Below, in pieces: positions 16,612-24,751 of a DNA stretch of 64,000 bases. Below the pieces are notes generated by a model. That model had not been told where the DNA came from and ran no database searches. It saw only the letters and a list, made by a program, of their open reading frames with translations. Each line of letters opens with the position of its first letter. Position 1 is the first letter of the stretch. The translations under genes were made by a program, and so were the position numbers. This stretch comes from [Zimmermannella] alba NBRC 15616 (lineage in GTDB: Bacteria; Actinomycetota; Actinomycetes; Actinomycetales; Microbacteriaceae): positions 1 through 64,000 of the forward strand of contig NZ_BCSO01000003.1 of the NCBI RefSeq assembly GCF_001570905.1, written 5' to 3'.

Positions 16612-17985
16612 CTACGCAGCCGTCGCGGCGGCAGCAGCGCGAGCAGCAGCCGGAAGCGCCGCCTCCATCCGCTCCATCGCGCGGTCGCCGTGCTCTGCCG
16701 AGCAGAACCACGCCTCGAACGCCGACGGCGGCAGCGAAACGCCACCCTCGAGCATGGCGTGGAAGAACGCCGGGTAGCGCCAGGTCTCCTGCTTCTTCAC
16801 CTCGGCCTCGTTGCGCGGGCCGCCCTTCGTGCCGGTCCAGCCAAGCGCCTCCCCGTCACCGAACGCGAAGGAGAAGAGGTTGCCGACGCGCTGCATCGAA
16901 TACGCGAGCCCAACCTCGTCGAACGCGGAGCACACCATCCCGGCAATCGAATTCGCGGCAGCATCCACGGCCTCGTACACGCCCGCATCCGCAAGACGCA
17001 TCGTGGCAAGACCAGCCGTCACCGCGATCGGGTTTCCGGAGAGCGTGCCCGCCTGGTAGACGGGGCCCTGCGGTGCGAGCTTCGCCATGATCTCGCGCGT
17101 CGAACCGAGCGCCGCGACGGGCATGCCGCCGCCGATGACTTTGCCGAAGGTGTAGATGTCGGCCGTCCAGCCACCCGAAACCTCCGGGCCGCCGAGGCTG
17201 CGACCCGACTGCTCCTCGCCCCACCAACCAGCAGGACCGGTGCGGAAACCGGTGAGCACCTCGTCGCAAATGAGGAGTGCGCCGTGCTCGTGGACGATCT
17301 CGGCGAGCGAGCGGTTGAAGCCAGCATCCGGCTCGACGATGCCCATGTTGGCGGGGGCTGCCTCGGTGATGACGGCGGCAACCTTGCCCGGGTGCTCGGC
17401 GAAGACGGCGCGCACGGCGTCGAGGTCGTTGTAGGGGACGACGATCGTCTGCGAGGTGATCGCCTCGGGCACACCCGCCGAGCCCGGCAGCGCGAGCGTG
17501 GCGAGGCCCGAGCCTGCTGCGGCGAGGAGGCCGTCCGAGTGGCCGTGGTAGCAGCCAGCGAACTTCACGACGAGGTCGCGGCCCGTGTAACCGCGGGCGA
17601 GACGGATGGCGGTCATCGTCGCCTCGGTGCCGGTCGAGACCAGGCGCACCTGCTCGATCGGCTCCACGCGGCGCGCGATTTCTTCTGCGAGTTCAACCTC
17701 AACCGTCGAGGAAGCACCGAAGGAGAGTCCGCGCGAGACGGCCTCCTGCACAGCCCCAATCACCTCAGGGTGGCCGTGACCGAGGAGCATCGGGCCCCAG
17801 CCGCACACCATGTCGAGGTACTCGTTGCCGTCAATATCCGTGACGAAGGCGCCCTTACCGGAGGCGAGGAACGGGGGCACGCCGCCCACCGAACCGTAAG
17901 CGCGCACGGGCGAGTTCACACCGCCCGGGATCGCCGCCTGAGCGCGCGTGAACCACTCGCTCGAGTGCTGTTCGTTGAGGGTCAT
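16612..17985 (-). CDS. hemL: Glutamate-1-semialdehyde 2,1-aminomutase
   Basis: 457 residues, slightly above the usual about 430. Class III aminotransferase fold. The PLP lysine is in [11 protein letters not shown] (Lys282), the PLP-contacting Asp in [12 protein letters not shown] (Asp241), and [16 protein letters not shown] binds the phosphate. It makes 5-aminolevulinate from glutamate-1-semialdehyde, the product of HemA encoded at 27472. An insertion around [15 protein letters not shown] accounts for part of the extra length. Its ATG overlaps the hemB stop by four bases, and it is the last gene of the hemQ-H-C-D-B-L run. Confidence 0.96.
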   Translation of the reverse strand: MTLNEQHSSEWFTRAQAAIPGGVNSPVRAYGSVGGVPPFLASGKGAFVTDIDGNEYLDMVCGWGPMLLGHGHPEVIGAVQEAVSRGLSFGASSTVEVELAEEIARRVEPIEQVRLVSTGTEATMTAIRLARGYTGRDLVVKFAGCYHGHSDGLLAAAGSGLATLALPGSAGVPEAITSQTIVVPYNDLDAVRAVFAEHPGKVAAVITEAAPANMGIVEPDAGFNRSLAEIVHEHGALLICDEVLTGFRTGPAGWWGEEQSGRSLGGPEVSGGWTADIYTFGKVIGGGMPVAALGSTREIMAKLAPQGPVYQAGTLSGNPIAVTAGLATMRLADAGVYEAVDAAANSIAGMVCSAFDEVGLAYSMQRVGNLFSFAFGDGEALGWTGTKGGPRNEAEVKKQETWRYPAFFHAMLEGGVSLPPSAFEAWFCSAEHGDRAMERMEAALPAAARAAAAATAA

Positions 17986-19049
17986 CGAAGGCCTCCTTCA
18001 GCTCGCAGCCACCGAGCGGCCTCGACGGCGTAGTAGGTCATGACGGCGTCTGCGCCGGCGCGGCGAATCGAGGTGATCGCCTCGAGCGCGGCAGCTTCGC
18101 GGGAAATCCAGCCGTTGCGTGCGGCAGCCTCGATCATCGAGTACTCGCCCGAGACGTGGTACGCCCACACCGGGATCGGCAAGGCCTCGGCGACATCCGA
18201 GAGCACGTCGAGGTAGTACGTCGCGGGCTTCACCATGACGACGTCGGCACTCTCTTCGACGTCAAGCATCGCTTCGCGCAGGCCCTCGCGACGGTTGGCG
18301 GGGTCCATCTGATAGGTGCGGCGGTCGCCCTTGAGCTGCGAGTCGACGGCCTCGCGGAAGGGGCCGTACAGCGCGGTCGCGTACTTCGCCGAGTAGGCGA
18401 GGATGAGGACGTCCTCGAAGCCTGCTTCGTCGAGTGCAGCGCGAGCGACGGCAACCTGGCCGTCCATCATGCCCGACATGCCAAGGAGCGCCGAGCCTGC
18501 CTCCGCCTGCGCAATCGCCATCTCGGCGTAGCGCTCGAGGGTGGCGTCGTTGTCGACCGAGCCGTCGGCTGCGAGCACGCCACAGTGGCCGTGCGAGGTG
18601 AATTCGTCGAGGCAGAGGTCGGTCTGGATGACGATGTCGTTCCCAAGGTCGGCAGCGAGCGCACGCGTGGCGCGGTTGAGGATGCCGTCGGGGCTCGTCG
18701 CGGCCGAACCGTATTCGTCACGCGTTTCCGGGATACCGAACAGCATGATGCCGCCGACGCCGAGCGATGCGGCTTCTTCAGCTGCCGCACGGAGCGAGTC
18801 CTCCGTGTGCTGGAAGACGCCCGGCATGGAGCCGATTTCGCGCGGCTCGTCGATGCCCTCGCGGACAAACATCGGCAGGATGAGTTCGGCCGGGTCGACG
18901 CGCAGCTCGCGCATCTGGCGGCGCATCGCAGCCGACTGGCGCAGGCGACGCGGGCGAACGATCGGGGCCCCAGCGCGGGCAAGCGCCGTGCCCGAACTCG
19001 CACCGCCAACCGCACCTGGAGTCTCGGGGATGCCCTCGGCCTTCGTCAT
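17982..19049 (-). CDS. hemB: Delta-aminolevulinic acid dehydratase (porphobilinogen synthase)
   Basis: 355 residues. Condenses two 5-aminolevulinates to porphobilinogen. The Schiff-base lysines are in [15 protein letters not shown] and [11 protein letters not shown]. The metal-site segment is [16 protein letters not shown]: the first and third cysteines of the zinc-type triad are present and the middle one is Asp, a mixed zinc site. The N-terminal about 35 residues are a variable Ala/Gly-rich leader before [17 protein letters not shown]. The start overlaps the hemD stop by ATGA and the stop overlaps the hemL start by ATGA. Confidence 0.96.
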   Translation of the reverse strand: MTKAEGIPETPGAVGGASSGTALARAGAPIVRPRRLRQSAAMRRQMRELRVDPAELILPMFVREGIDEPREIGSMPGVFQHTEDSLRAAAEEAASLGVGGIMLFGIPETRDEYGSAATSPDGILNRATRALAADLGNDIVIQTDLCLDEFTSHGHCGVLAADGSVDNDATLERYAEMAIAQAEAGSALLGMSGMMDGQVAVARAALDEAGFEDVLILAYSAKYATALYGPFREAVDSQLKGDRRTYQMDPANRREGLREAMLDVEESADVVMVKPATYYLDVLSDVAEALPIPVWAYHVSGEYSMIEAAARNGWISREAAALEAITSIRRAGADAVMTYYAVEAARWLRAEGGLR

Positions 19050-20119
19050 CTCTCGTCGTCCTTTCGCTGGACAGGTCGTGGCTCATCCACGACGGGAATC
19101 TCGTGTGCGGGATCGTGGAACGCGCGACGCCGGAACCACGGCATCCGATGCGACTTCTTGCCGTCGACGGCGTCGGCATCCGGGTCAACATCTGGTTCGT
19201 CACTCTCGGACGCAGCCGAGGAGGCACCACTCGTCGCTTGCGCCGCGGGAGCATTCAGGTTCGCCCCGTCGATCTCAGCATCGAGGGCAGCCTCGGTTTC
19301 CAGCGCCCGCAGCTCGGAGAGGTCGATCGCGCTCGTGACCGGCATTTCGGCGCCGCGCGCAAGCCACTCGAGGCCGTCCAGGAGGGATGCCACGCTGCGC
19401 TCCTGCGCAACAACATCGATCCGCAGGCCAAGCTCGCGCGCGTCCTTGGCCGTGCGCGGGCCAATCGCAGCCAGGCGAATCTCGCCCGGCATCTCGCCGA
19501 ACTGGTTGAGGATCTGCTCGGCGACCGAGCCGCTCGTCACGAGCATGGCGCGGATGCGGGAGTTCCGGATGTCGTAGCGGATCGACTCAGCCGCGGGCAC
19601 GCCAACCGTGCGGTAAGCAATGACCGAATCCACCGAGTGCCCGCGCCGCACGAGGCCATCACTCAAGACCGGCTTCGCGACCTCGCTGCGCAGCCAGAGC
19701 ACCTTGATCGGCGGCTTCCCGCGCTGCGCCTCGGGCCACTCGACGAGGAGTCCCTTTGCGGAGTTGTCGTGGTTCGGCACGAAATCGACGCGGTAGCCGG
19801 CCGCCGTGAGCGCGGCGGCGGTCGTCTCGCCGACGGCCGCGACGAGCGTGCACTCGGGCAGCACAGCACCCATCGAGTGCATGACATCCACAGCCGTCGC
19901 GCTCGTCACAGCAAGCCAGTCGTAACGACCCGCCGCGAGCTCTTCGAGCGCGGTCTGCAGCTTCGGGGCGTCTTCGTCGCGCGGGCTCGCAAAGTTGATG
20001 AGCGGCGCGACAATCGGGAAGGCACCGCGAGCGCGCACGGCATCCGCGACATCGCCGCCCCACGAACCACCGCGCGGCACGAGGATCTTCCATCCCTTGA
20101 GCGGACGCTCGAATGTCAT
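19046..20119 (-). CDS. hemD: Uroporphyrinogen-III synthase with a long C-terminal tail
   Basis: 357 residues, against roughly 250-270 for most HemD. The core (1 to about 265) has the two-lobed HemD pattern: PLKGWKILVPRGG, WLAVTSATAVDVM, VAAVGETTAAAL, MLVTSGSVAEQIL, LAAIGPRTAKDARELGL. It cyclises hydroxymethylbilane to uroporphyrinogen III. The last about 85 residues are acidic and low complexity, then basic (KKSHRMPWFRRRAF), with no family match I recognise. It lies 67 bp after hemC and overlaps hemB by four bases. The tail could be a spacer or a protein-interaction arm. Confidence 0.92.
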   Translation of the reverse strand: MTFERPLKGWKILVPRGGSWGGDVADAVRARGAFPIVAPLINFASPRDEDAPKLQTALEELAAGRYDWLAVTSATAVDVMHSMGAVLPECTLVAAVGETTAAALTAAGYRVDFVPNHDNSAKGLLVEWPEAQRGKPPIKVLWLRSEVAKPVLSDGLVRRGHSVDSVIAYRTVGVPAAESIRYDIRNSRIRAMLVTSGSVAEQILNQFGEMPGEIRLAAIGPRTAKDARELGLRIDVVAQERSVASLLDGLEWLARGAEMPVTSAIDLSELRALETEAALDAEIDGANLNAPAAQATSGASSAASESDEPDVDPDADAVDGKKSHRMPWFRRRAFHDPAHEIPVVDEPRPVQRKDDER

Positions 20120-20186
20120 CGGTGCCTCCTCCCTCGCGTCGCCGCGACTTCAGTGATCGTGTGTGGACGGCACGCACAGCACGCCG

Positions 20187-21167
20187 CTACAGCAGGGTAC
20201 CCGCGCCCTCCGACAACAGCTCGCGAGCAAGCTCCGCGCCGAGCGCTTCGGCCTCGGCGAAGGCAGCTTCATCAGCGCTCAGTTCGCGGCTTCCGCGGGC
20301 GTCAATCCGGCGGGTACCGTCGAGCGAGAACACGCTCGCGACGCACTCGATCGTGGTGCCGTTCACGTGGCAGTTCACGCCGAGCGGCGCCGAGCAGCCT
20401 GCGTCGAGCGTGCGCAGCACCTGACGTTCGCAGAGCACCTCGAGGCGCGAGTTGCGGTTGTCGATCATCGCGGCAATCGCGGTTTCACCGTCGCGGGTCT
20501 CGATGCCGAGGCATCCCTGACCGGGCGCGGTTGGGAAGCGGTCGAGGTCGAGGCGCTCGGTGATCGCATCCGTGCGGCCAAGACGCTCCAGGCCCGCGCA
20601 GGCGAGGATGACGGCATCCAGTTCGCCCGAGGTGACGCGGCCAAGACGCGAGTCGACGTTGCCGCGAAGATCGTGAATGTCGAGGTCGGGACGGATGGCC
20701 TTGAGCTCGGCCACGCGGCGCGGCGAACCCGTGCCGACCTTCGCGCCGGCCGGCAGCTCCATGAGCCCGAGGCCGTTCGCGCCGCCCGCGGAGCAGAGCG
20801 CATCGCGGCGGTCTTCACGTTCCGGGAACGCGGCAAGCTCCATGCCGGGTGCCTTCGCGGTCGGGAGGTCCTTGAGCGAGTGGACGACAAGCTCGCACTC
20901 ACCGGCAAGGAGCGCCTCGCGCAGCTCCGTCGCGAACACGCCCTGGCCGCCGAGGCTCGAGAGCGAGGCTCGGCTCACATCGCCGTGCGTCGTGACGCGA
21001 ACGATCTCGAAGGGACGTCCTGCTGCGGCCGCGATCTGCTCAGCAGCCCACGTGGTCTGCGTGACCGCAAGCTGCGAACCGCGCGTGCCGATGCGGATGG
21101 GACCGGATGCGGGCGCGGCGGCCGATTCCTCAGCCGCCGCGCGCGTCTCGTTGGAGAACTCAGTCAT
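20187..21167 (-). CDS. hemC: Hydroxymethylbilane synthase (porphobilinogen deaminase)
   Basis: 326 residues. Polymerises four porphobilinogens. Visible: the N-terminal IRIGTRGSQLAVTQT, VVHSLKDLPT, RRDALCS, GTGSPRRVAEL, and the dipyrromethane cofactor cysteine in TLDAGCSAPLG (Cys258). The N-terminal about 20 residues are extra. The ATG at 21167 shares one base with the hemH stop (TAATG), a coupling arrangement; an in-frame upstream ATG lies inside hemH and was rejected. Confidence 0.96.
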   Translation of the reverse strand: MTEFSNETRAAAEESAAAPASGPIRIGTRGSQLAVTQTTWAAEQIAAAAGRPFEIVRVTTHGDVSRASLSSLGGQGVFATELREALLAGECELVVHSLKDLPTAKAPGMELAAFPEREDRRDALCSAGGANGLGLMELPAGAKVGTGSPRRVAELKAIRPDLDIHDLRGNVDSRLGRVTSGELDAVILACAGLERLGRTDAITERLDLDRFPTAPGQGCLGIETRDGETAIAAMIDNRNSRLEVLCERQVLRTLDAGCSAPLGVNCHVNGTTIECVASVFSLDGTRRIDARGSRELSADEAAFAEAEALGAELARELLSEGAGTLL

Positions 21168-22468
21168 TACGGGGCGAGCCCTGCCGTTGCGGGTTTGAAG
21201 CCGAGTCGCTGGTTCTCGCAGCATCCCGGACGGCAAATGTCGTACCAGGGGCCAAGCTCAGTGAGGGCCAGACGCTCGGCACGCGGGGTGCCGTCGCGGC
21301 GCTCGAGGATGAGGTCGACGAGACCCTTCACGTACTCGGCGTGCACGCCCGGGGTCGGGGTGCGGCGGAACGCGAGCTGCTGCTCCTCGGCGGTCTCCTT
21401 CGCCTCGTTGTCGAGGTCCCAGAGCACCTCCATGTGGTCGGAGACGAAGCCGACCGGGACAACTACGACCGCCTTCTTGCCCTTCGCAGGGAGCTCTTCG
21501 ATGACGTCGTTGATGTCCGGCTCAAGCCACGGCTGGCTCGGCGGACCCGAACGCGACTGGTAGACGAGCTGCCAGGAGAGCGACTCCGGCACGCGCGAGT
21601 GCTCTTCGGCCTTGAGTGCGATGCTCGCTTCGCCCTTGAGCTCCTCGAGCACGGCCTCAACCACGACGCCAGCAACCGCGAGGTGCTGGGCCGCGTAGGC
21701 GCCGCCCTCACCAAAGCCGCGCTCAGCCGGGCCCGACTTTGCGGCGTCGCTCGTCGGCACCGAGTGGGTCGTGAAGAGCACCTCAACCTCGTTCGCGAGG
21801 TCAAGCTCCGGATGCTCTGCGGCCAGGCTCAGGAGGTCATCCCGGAGCCCGTCGATGAACGGGGTCACGAAGCCCGGGTGGTCAAAGAACTGACGCACCT
21901 TGTCGATCTGCATCTCGCCCTGCAGGTCCGTCGCCTCGAGCGCATCCGCGAAGTCCTCGCGGTACTGGCGGCAGCTCGAGTAGCTCGAGTAGGCGCTCGT
22001 CGCGATCGCGATGAGCTTCGTGCAGCCAGCTTCCTTCGCCTCGAGGAGGGCATCCGGCGTGTAGGGCACCCAGTTGCGGTTGCCCCAGAACACCGGGAGG
22101 TCGATGCCGCGACGCTTGAGCTCTACCTCAAGTGCAGCCTTGAGTTCGCGGTTCTGCTCGTTGATCGGGCTCACGCCGCCGTGGTGGCGGTAGTGGACAG
22201 CAACCTCTTCGAGACGCTCGTCGGGGATGCCGCGGCCGCGCGTGACGTTGCGCAGGAACGGGATGACGTCATCCTGCCCCTCCGGACCACCGAATGATGC
22301 AAGCAGGATGCCGTCGTAGGCAACCGGCGTCTCCACCGTCTCTGGGCCCGACTGCGCGGGCTCCGAGGCTGCTGAGACGACCGCGCCCGGCGCGAGCGGC
22401 GCCGAGGTCGCAGCCGGCGGCTTCGTGCCCGGCGTCCAACCCGTCGAAGGAAGCTGCTCGATCGCCAT
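21167..22468 (-). CDS. hemH: Coproporphyrin ferrochelatase, [2Fe-2S] type
   Basis: 433 residues with an about 48-residue Pro/Ala-rich N-terminal extension before YDGILLASFGGPEGQDDV. Family landmarks: VAVHYRHHGGVSPIN, PVFWGNRNWVPY, VLFTTHSVPTSD, and the metal-site WLEPDINDVIEEL. Four cysteines expected to ligate a [2Fe-2S] cluster are present: one in YSSYSSCRQYRED and three in the C-terminal CRPGCCENQ, as in mycobacterial ferrochelatase. In coproporphyrin-pathway bacteria it inserts iron into coproporphyrin III (alternative name cpfC). The start overlaps the hemQ stop by one base (TAATG). Confidence 0.95.
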   Translation of the reverse strand: MAIEQLPSTGWTPGTKPPAATSAPLAPGAVVSAASEPAQSGPETVETPVAYDGILLASFGGPEGQDDVIPFLRNVTRGRGIPDERLEEVAVHYRHHGGVSPINEQNRELKAALEVELKRRGIDLPVFWGNRNWVPYTPDALLEAKEAGCTKLIAIATSAYSSYSSCRQYREDFADALEATDLQGEMQIDKVRQFFDHPGFVTPFIDGLRDDLLSLAAEHPELDLANEVEVLFTTHSVPTSDAAKSGPAERGFGEGGAYAAQHLAVAGVVVEAVLEELKGEASIALKAEEHSRVPESLSWQLVYQSRSGPPSQPWLEPDINDVIEELPAKGKKAVVVVPVGFVSDHMEVLWDLDNEAKETAEEQQLAFRRTPTPGVHAEYVKGLVDLILERRDGTPRAERLALTELGPWYDICRPGCCENQRLGFKPATAGLAP

Positions 22469-23217
22469 TACTGCAGGACCTCGGGGATCTCGGCCGTCTC
22501 GATGCGGCGACCCGGGTAGAACGGGGTCTCTTCGCGCACGTGGAGGCGAGCCTCGGTCTGGCGCAGGTCGCGCATCATGTCGACGAGGTTCATGAGGTCG
22601 TTGTCCTCAAGGGCGAGGAGCCACTCGTAGTCCGAGATGCCGAAGGCTGCGACCGTGTTCGCGAGGGTCGTACGGAAGGCGGCACCGCGGCGGCCGTGAT
22701 CGGCGAGCATCTCGCGGCGCTCGTCCTCGGGGAGGAGGTACCAGTCGTAGGAGCGCACGAAGGGGTAGACCGTGACCCACTGCTGCGGCTCCTTGCCGAG
22801 CATGTAGGCCGGCATGTGGCGCGGGTTGAACTCGGCGGCGCGGTGCACACCGACGCACTGCCAGCTCGGAATGAGGTAGCGGAACAGCTGCGTACGGCGG
22901 ATCTGGCGAAGACCCCACTGGAGGTCCTGCGGCTCCGGGCCGTGCAGCCACACCATGAGCTCGCCGTCGTGGCGGAAGCCTGAGACGTCGTAGAAGCCGC
23001 GGAGGGTGATCGACTCGGGGTCGAACCCGGCGACAACGGCGTCGAGCTCCTCGATCGCGCGCGTAATGTCGTGGCGCGCGAGTTCGAGCTCGTTCGCGGG
23101 GTCGCGACGGAAGACCGAGAACATCGTGTACTGCGTGAGCGGCGCGTCGGCGTTGGCCTGCTGCTGCTCGGCGGGACGGGGCTGGGGGGCCGCGCTGGCG
23201 GTCGAGTCGGCGTTCAT
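22468..23217 (-). CDS. hemQ: Coproheme decarboxylase (HemQ/ChdC)
   Basis: 249 residues of the chlorite-dismutase-like family. Key positions: the YPFVRSYDWYLL segment with the redox Tyr (Tyr151 or neighbour) and MLADHGRRG with the axial His (His174). It converts Fe-coproporphyrin III to haem b by two oxidative decarboxylations, and defines the coproporphyrin-dependent route of Gram-positive bacteria. The first about 25 residues are variable. It is the first gene of the hemQ-H-C-D-B-L block; a 185-bp gap with two strong hairpins separates it from the DUF3618 gene upstream. Confidence 0.96.
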   Translation of the reverse strand: MNADSTASAAPQPRPAEQQQANADAPLTQYTMFSVFRRDPANELELARHDITRAIEELDAVVAGFDPESITLRGFYDVSGFRHDGELMVWLHGPEPQDLQWGLRQIRRTQLFRYLIPSWQCVGVHRAAEFNPRHMPAYMLGKEPQQWVTVYPFVRSYDWYLLPEDERREMLADHGRRGAAFRTTLANTVAAFGISDYEWLLALEDNDLMNLVDMMRDLRQTEARLHVREETPFYPGRRIETAEIPEVLQ

Positions 23218-23232
23218 ACCTGCCAGTCTATG

Positions 23233-23255
23233 CCGCCCCTTCGGGTTCGGGGCGG
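23233..23255. other. GC-rich hairpin just upstream of hemQ
   Basis: CCGCCCC, a nine-base loop, GGGGCGG. It lies 16 bp from the hemQ start, within its probable leader, where it could affect translation or serve as an RNA stability element. Confidence 0.45.
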
Positions 23256-23263
23256 TAGCTGAC

Positions 23264-23320
23264 TTGCACGCTCTGGGGGAATGGATGCGTGGGGAGCATC
23301 CATGCCCCCAGAGCGTGCAA
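23264..23320. repeat. 57-nt near-perfect palindrome
   Basis: Arms TTGCACGCTCTGGGGG and its exact complement (264-279 and 305-320 of this kb) enclose an inner ATGGATGC/GCATCCAT stem. It has the same design as the multicopy palindromes elsewhere in the window but occurs once here. Confidence 0.7.
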
Positions 23321-23344
23321 TGTGGACAGCATCAGCACGGACAA

Positions 23345-23395
23345 CGCGGGGCCAGGCGATTGCCTGACCCCGCGAAACGCTCCTCGGTGAGGAGC
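23345..23395 (-). terminator. Double hairpin, probable terminator of the YtxH-holin-DUF3618 operon
   Basis: The first stem pairs CGCGGGGCCAGGC with GCCTGACCCCGCG (one mismatch); the second is GCTCCTC-GGT-GAGGAGC. Both lie within 60 bp 3' of the DUF3618 stop, so hemQ probably has its own promoter. Confidence 0.6.
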
Positions 23396-23402
23396 CGAAA
23401 CG

Positions 23403-23759
23403 CTAGTTGCGACGCGACAGCAGCGCTGCAGCGACGATGCCGCCCACGAGCGTGAGCACGGCACCGGCAGCTGCACCGGCCACGAGCACCGGGTTCTCGT
23501 CCCAGATGCCAAGCGCCTTCTGCTTGCCGCGGTGAACGAACTCCTGGCCGCGCGCTGGCACGTCGAGCTTGTACTCGAGTGCATCCAGGGTGCGGGCGAG
23601 CTCGTCGCGGCGGGCACGGATGTCGCGACGAAGCTCGTCGTCGCTGCGCGTGTCCTTCTGCTTCGCGGGCTGCTCGGGCTTCTTCGGCGCCGGCACCGCG
23701 GGTGCGGGCGAACGGTGGCCGTGCTCGGTGATCGGCTCGACGTGGTCCGTGTTACTCAT
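23403..23759 (-). CDS. DUF3618 family protein
   Basis: 118 residues. A polar Pro/Lys-rich N-terminus is followed by the DUF3618 core RSDDELRRDIRARRDELARTLDALEYKLDVP (about 38-70), an amphipathic helix common in actinobacterial stress/envelope proteins. A C-terminal transmembrane helix (LVAGAAAGAVLTLVGGIVAAALL) ends in a basic SRRN anchor. Function unknown. It overlaps the holin-X gene by eight bases, and these three small genes form one transcription unit. Such DUF3618/holin-X/YtxH trios are commonly found together in this family of bacteria. Confidence 0.85.
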   Translation of the reverse strand: MSNTDHVEPITEHGHRSPAPAVPAPKKPEQPAKQKDTRSDDELRRDIRARRDELARTLDALEYKLDVPARGQEFVHRGKQKALGIWDENPVLVAGAAAGAVLTLVGGIVAAALLSRRN

Positions 23760-24231
23760 ACTGACCAGTTCCCTTCAGTGCGTTGAGGTCCTGCTGAACG
23801 CTGGCAACGGTGCGCTCAGGGGCGGGCTTGCCAGCCTTCTTCAGCGACGAGATTCCCACGAGGGCAAGGATGATCGTGAGCAGCAGGAAGATGCCGGCCA
23901 CGATGAGCGCCGATGCCCACGGTTCGAAGATGAGGTTAAATGCGAGCACTGCCGCGGTCACGAGCACTGCCCACAGGGTGAGCGCGAAGAACGCGGCGAC
24001 CGCAAGGAGTGCAGCGCCGACGCCCATCTTCTTGCCCTTGCCGACAAGTTCGCGCTTGGCACTCTCGACCTCGTCCTTGGCGAGGGCGATGAACAGGCGC
24101 GGGGTGTCCGCGAGGAGCTGCCCGATCGACTGCTGCTTCTTCGTGTTGTCGAACACGGAGTCAGCGCCGGGGGCGGGGTTGGGGAACGAGCCGCGATAAG
24201 GCTGCTGCGGCTGCTCGGACTGATGCGACAT
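23752..24231 (-). CDS. Actinobacterial holin-X / phage holin family membrane protein
   Basis: 159 residues. N-terminal polar region, then IGQLLADTPRLFIALAKDEVESAKRELVGKGKKMGVG, the conserved lead-in of the putative actinobacterial Holin-X (PF07332) family, followed by two transmembrane helices at about 74-98 and 104-126 and a charged C-tail. Despite the name there is no phage context; such genes occur in chromosomal envelope or stress operons. It shares an operon with the YtxH-like gene (41 bp gap) upstream and DUF3618 downstream (overlap). Confidence 0.85.
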   Translation of the reverse strand: MSHQSEQPQQPYRGSFPNPAPGADSVFDNTKKQQSIGQLLADTPRLFIALAKDEVESAKRELVGKGKKMGVGAALLAVAAFFALTLWAVLVTAAVLAFNLIFEPWASALIVAGIFLLLTIILALVGISSLKKAGKPAPERTVASVQQDLNALKGTGQYE

Positions 24232-24272
24232 CTGGGGAATCCTCTTCTCGACGTTGGGAACGGTGGGCTGAA

Positions 24273-24557
24273 TTACTCAGCCGGGTTGCCAACCGTTCCG
24301 CTCGGAGCCTCAGCACCCTTCGAGGTCTTCTTCTTCACGAGGCTCTGGACCTGCTTGACGCCCTCAACCGTGAGCGTGCCGAGCTTCGGGGCAAGGCGGC
24401 GAACCTCTTCGCCAGCCTCGTCAACGCGGGCCTGAACGGGTTCGCTCTGCCAGAGCTTCTTGGCCTGAGCTGCAATCTGCTCGTAGCGAGCGCGACCAGC
24501 ACGGGTACCGAGGACGTAGCCGACCGCTGCACCGAGTACAAAGCTGAGCTTCTTCAT
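24273..24557 (-). CDS. YtxH-like small membrane protein
   Basis: 94 residues. It begins MKKLSFVLGAAVGYVLGTRAGRARYEQ, a glycine-zipper-like transmembrane helix followed by a basic amphipathic region, characteristic of YtxH/gas-vesicle-like envelope stress proteins in actinobacteria. The rest is a charged helix (QSLVKKKTSKG). The ATG at 24557 has a strong GGAGGAC ribosome site; the longer upstream frame lacks support. It is first of three small genes placed between hemG and hemQ. Confidence 0.8.
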   Translation of the reverse strand: MKKLSFVLGAAVGYVLGTRAGRARYEQIAAQAKKLWQSEPVQARVDEAGEEVRRLAPKLGTLTVEGVKQVQSLVKKKTSKGAEAPSGTVGNPAE

Positions 24558-24751
24558 GGGATGTGTCCTCCTGAACATGTGGTGGCCGCGGTGTGCGGCC
24601 GACATCAACTTTTCCAGCGGCATCCTGATTGATCCTTGAAAAGACGGGCATTCGCAGCGGATTCGCGGAGGAAACGGCGCGTGGTGTCCGAATTGTTATC
24701 GAATCTGGCGACGCGACGCGGAGCCATCATCCGGACGCCTCCGGAACCCCG

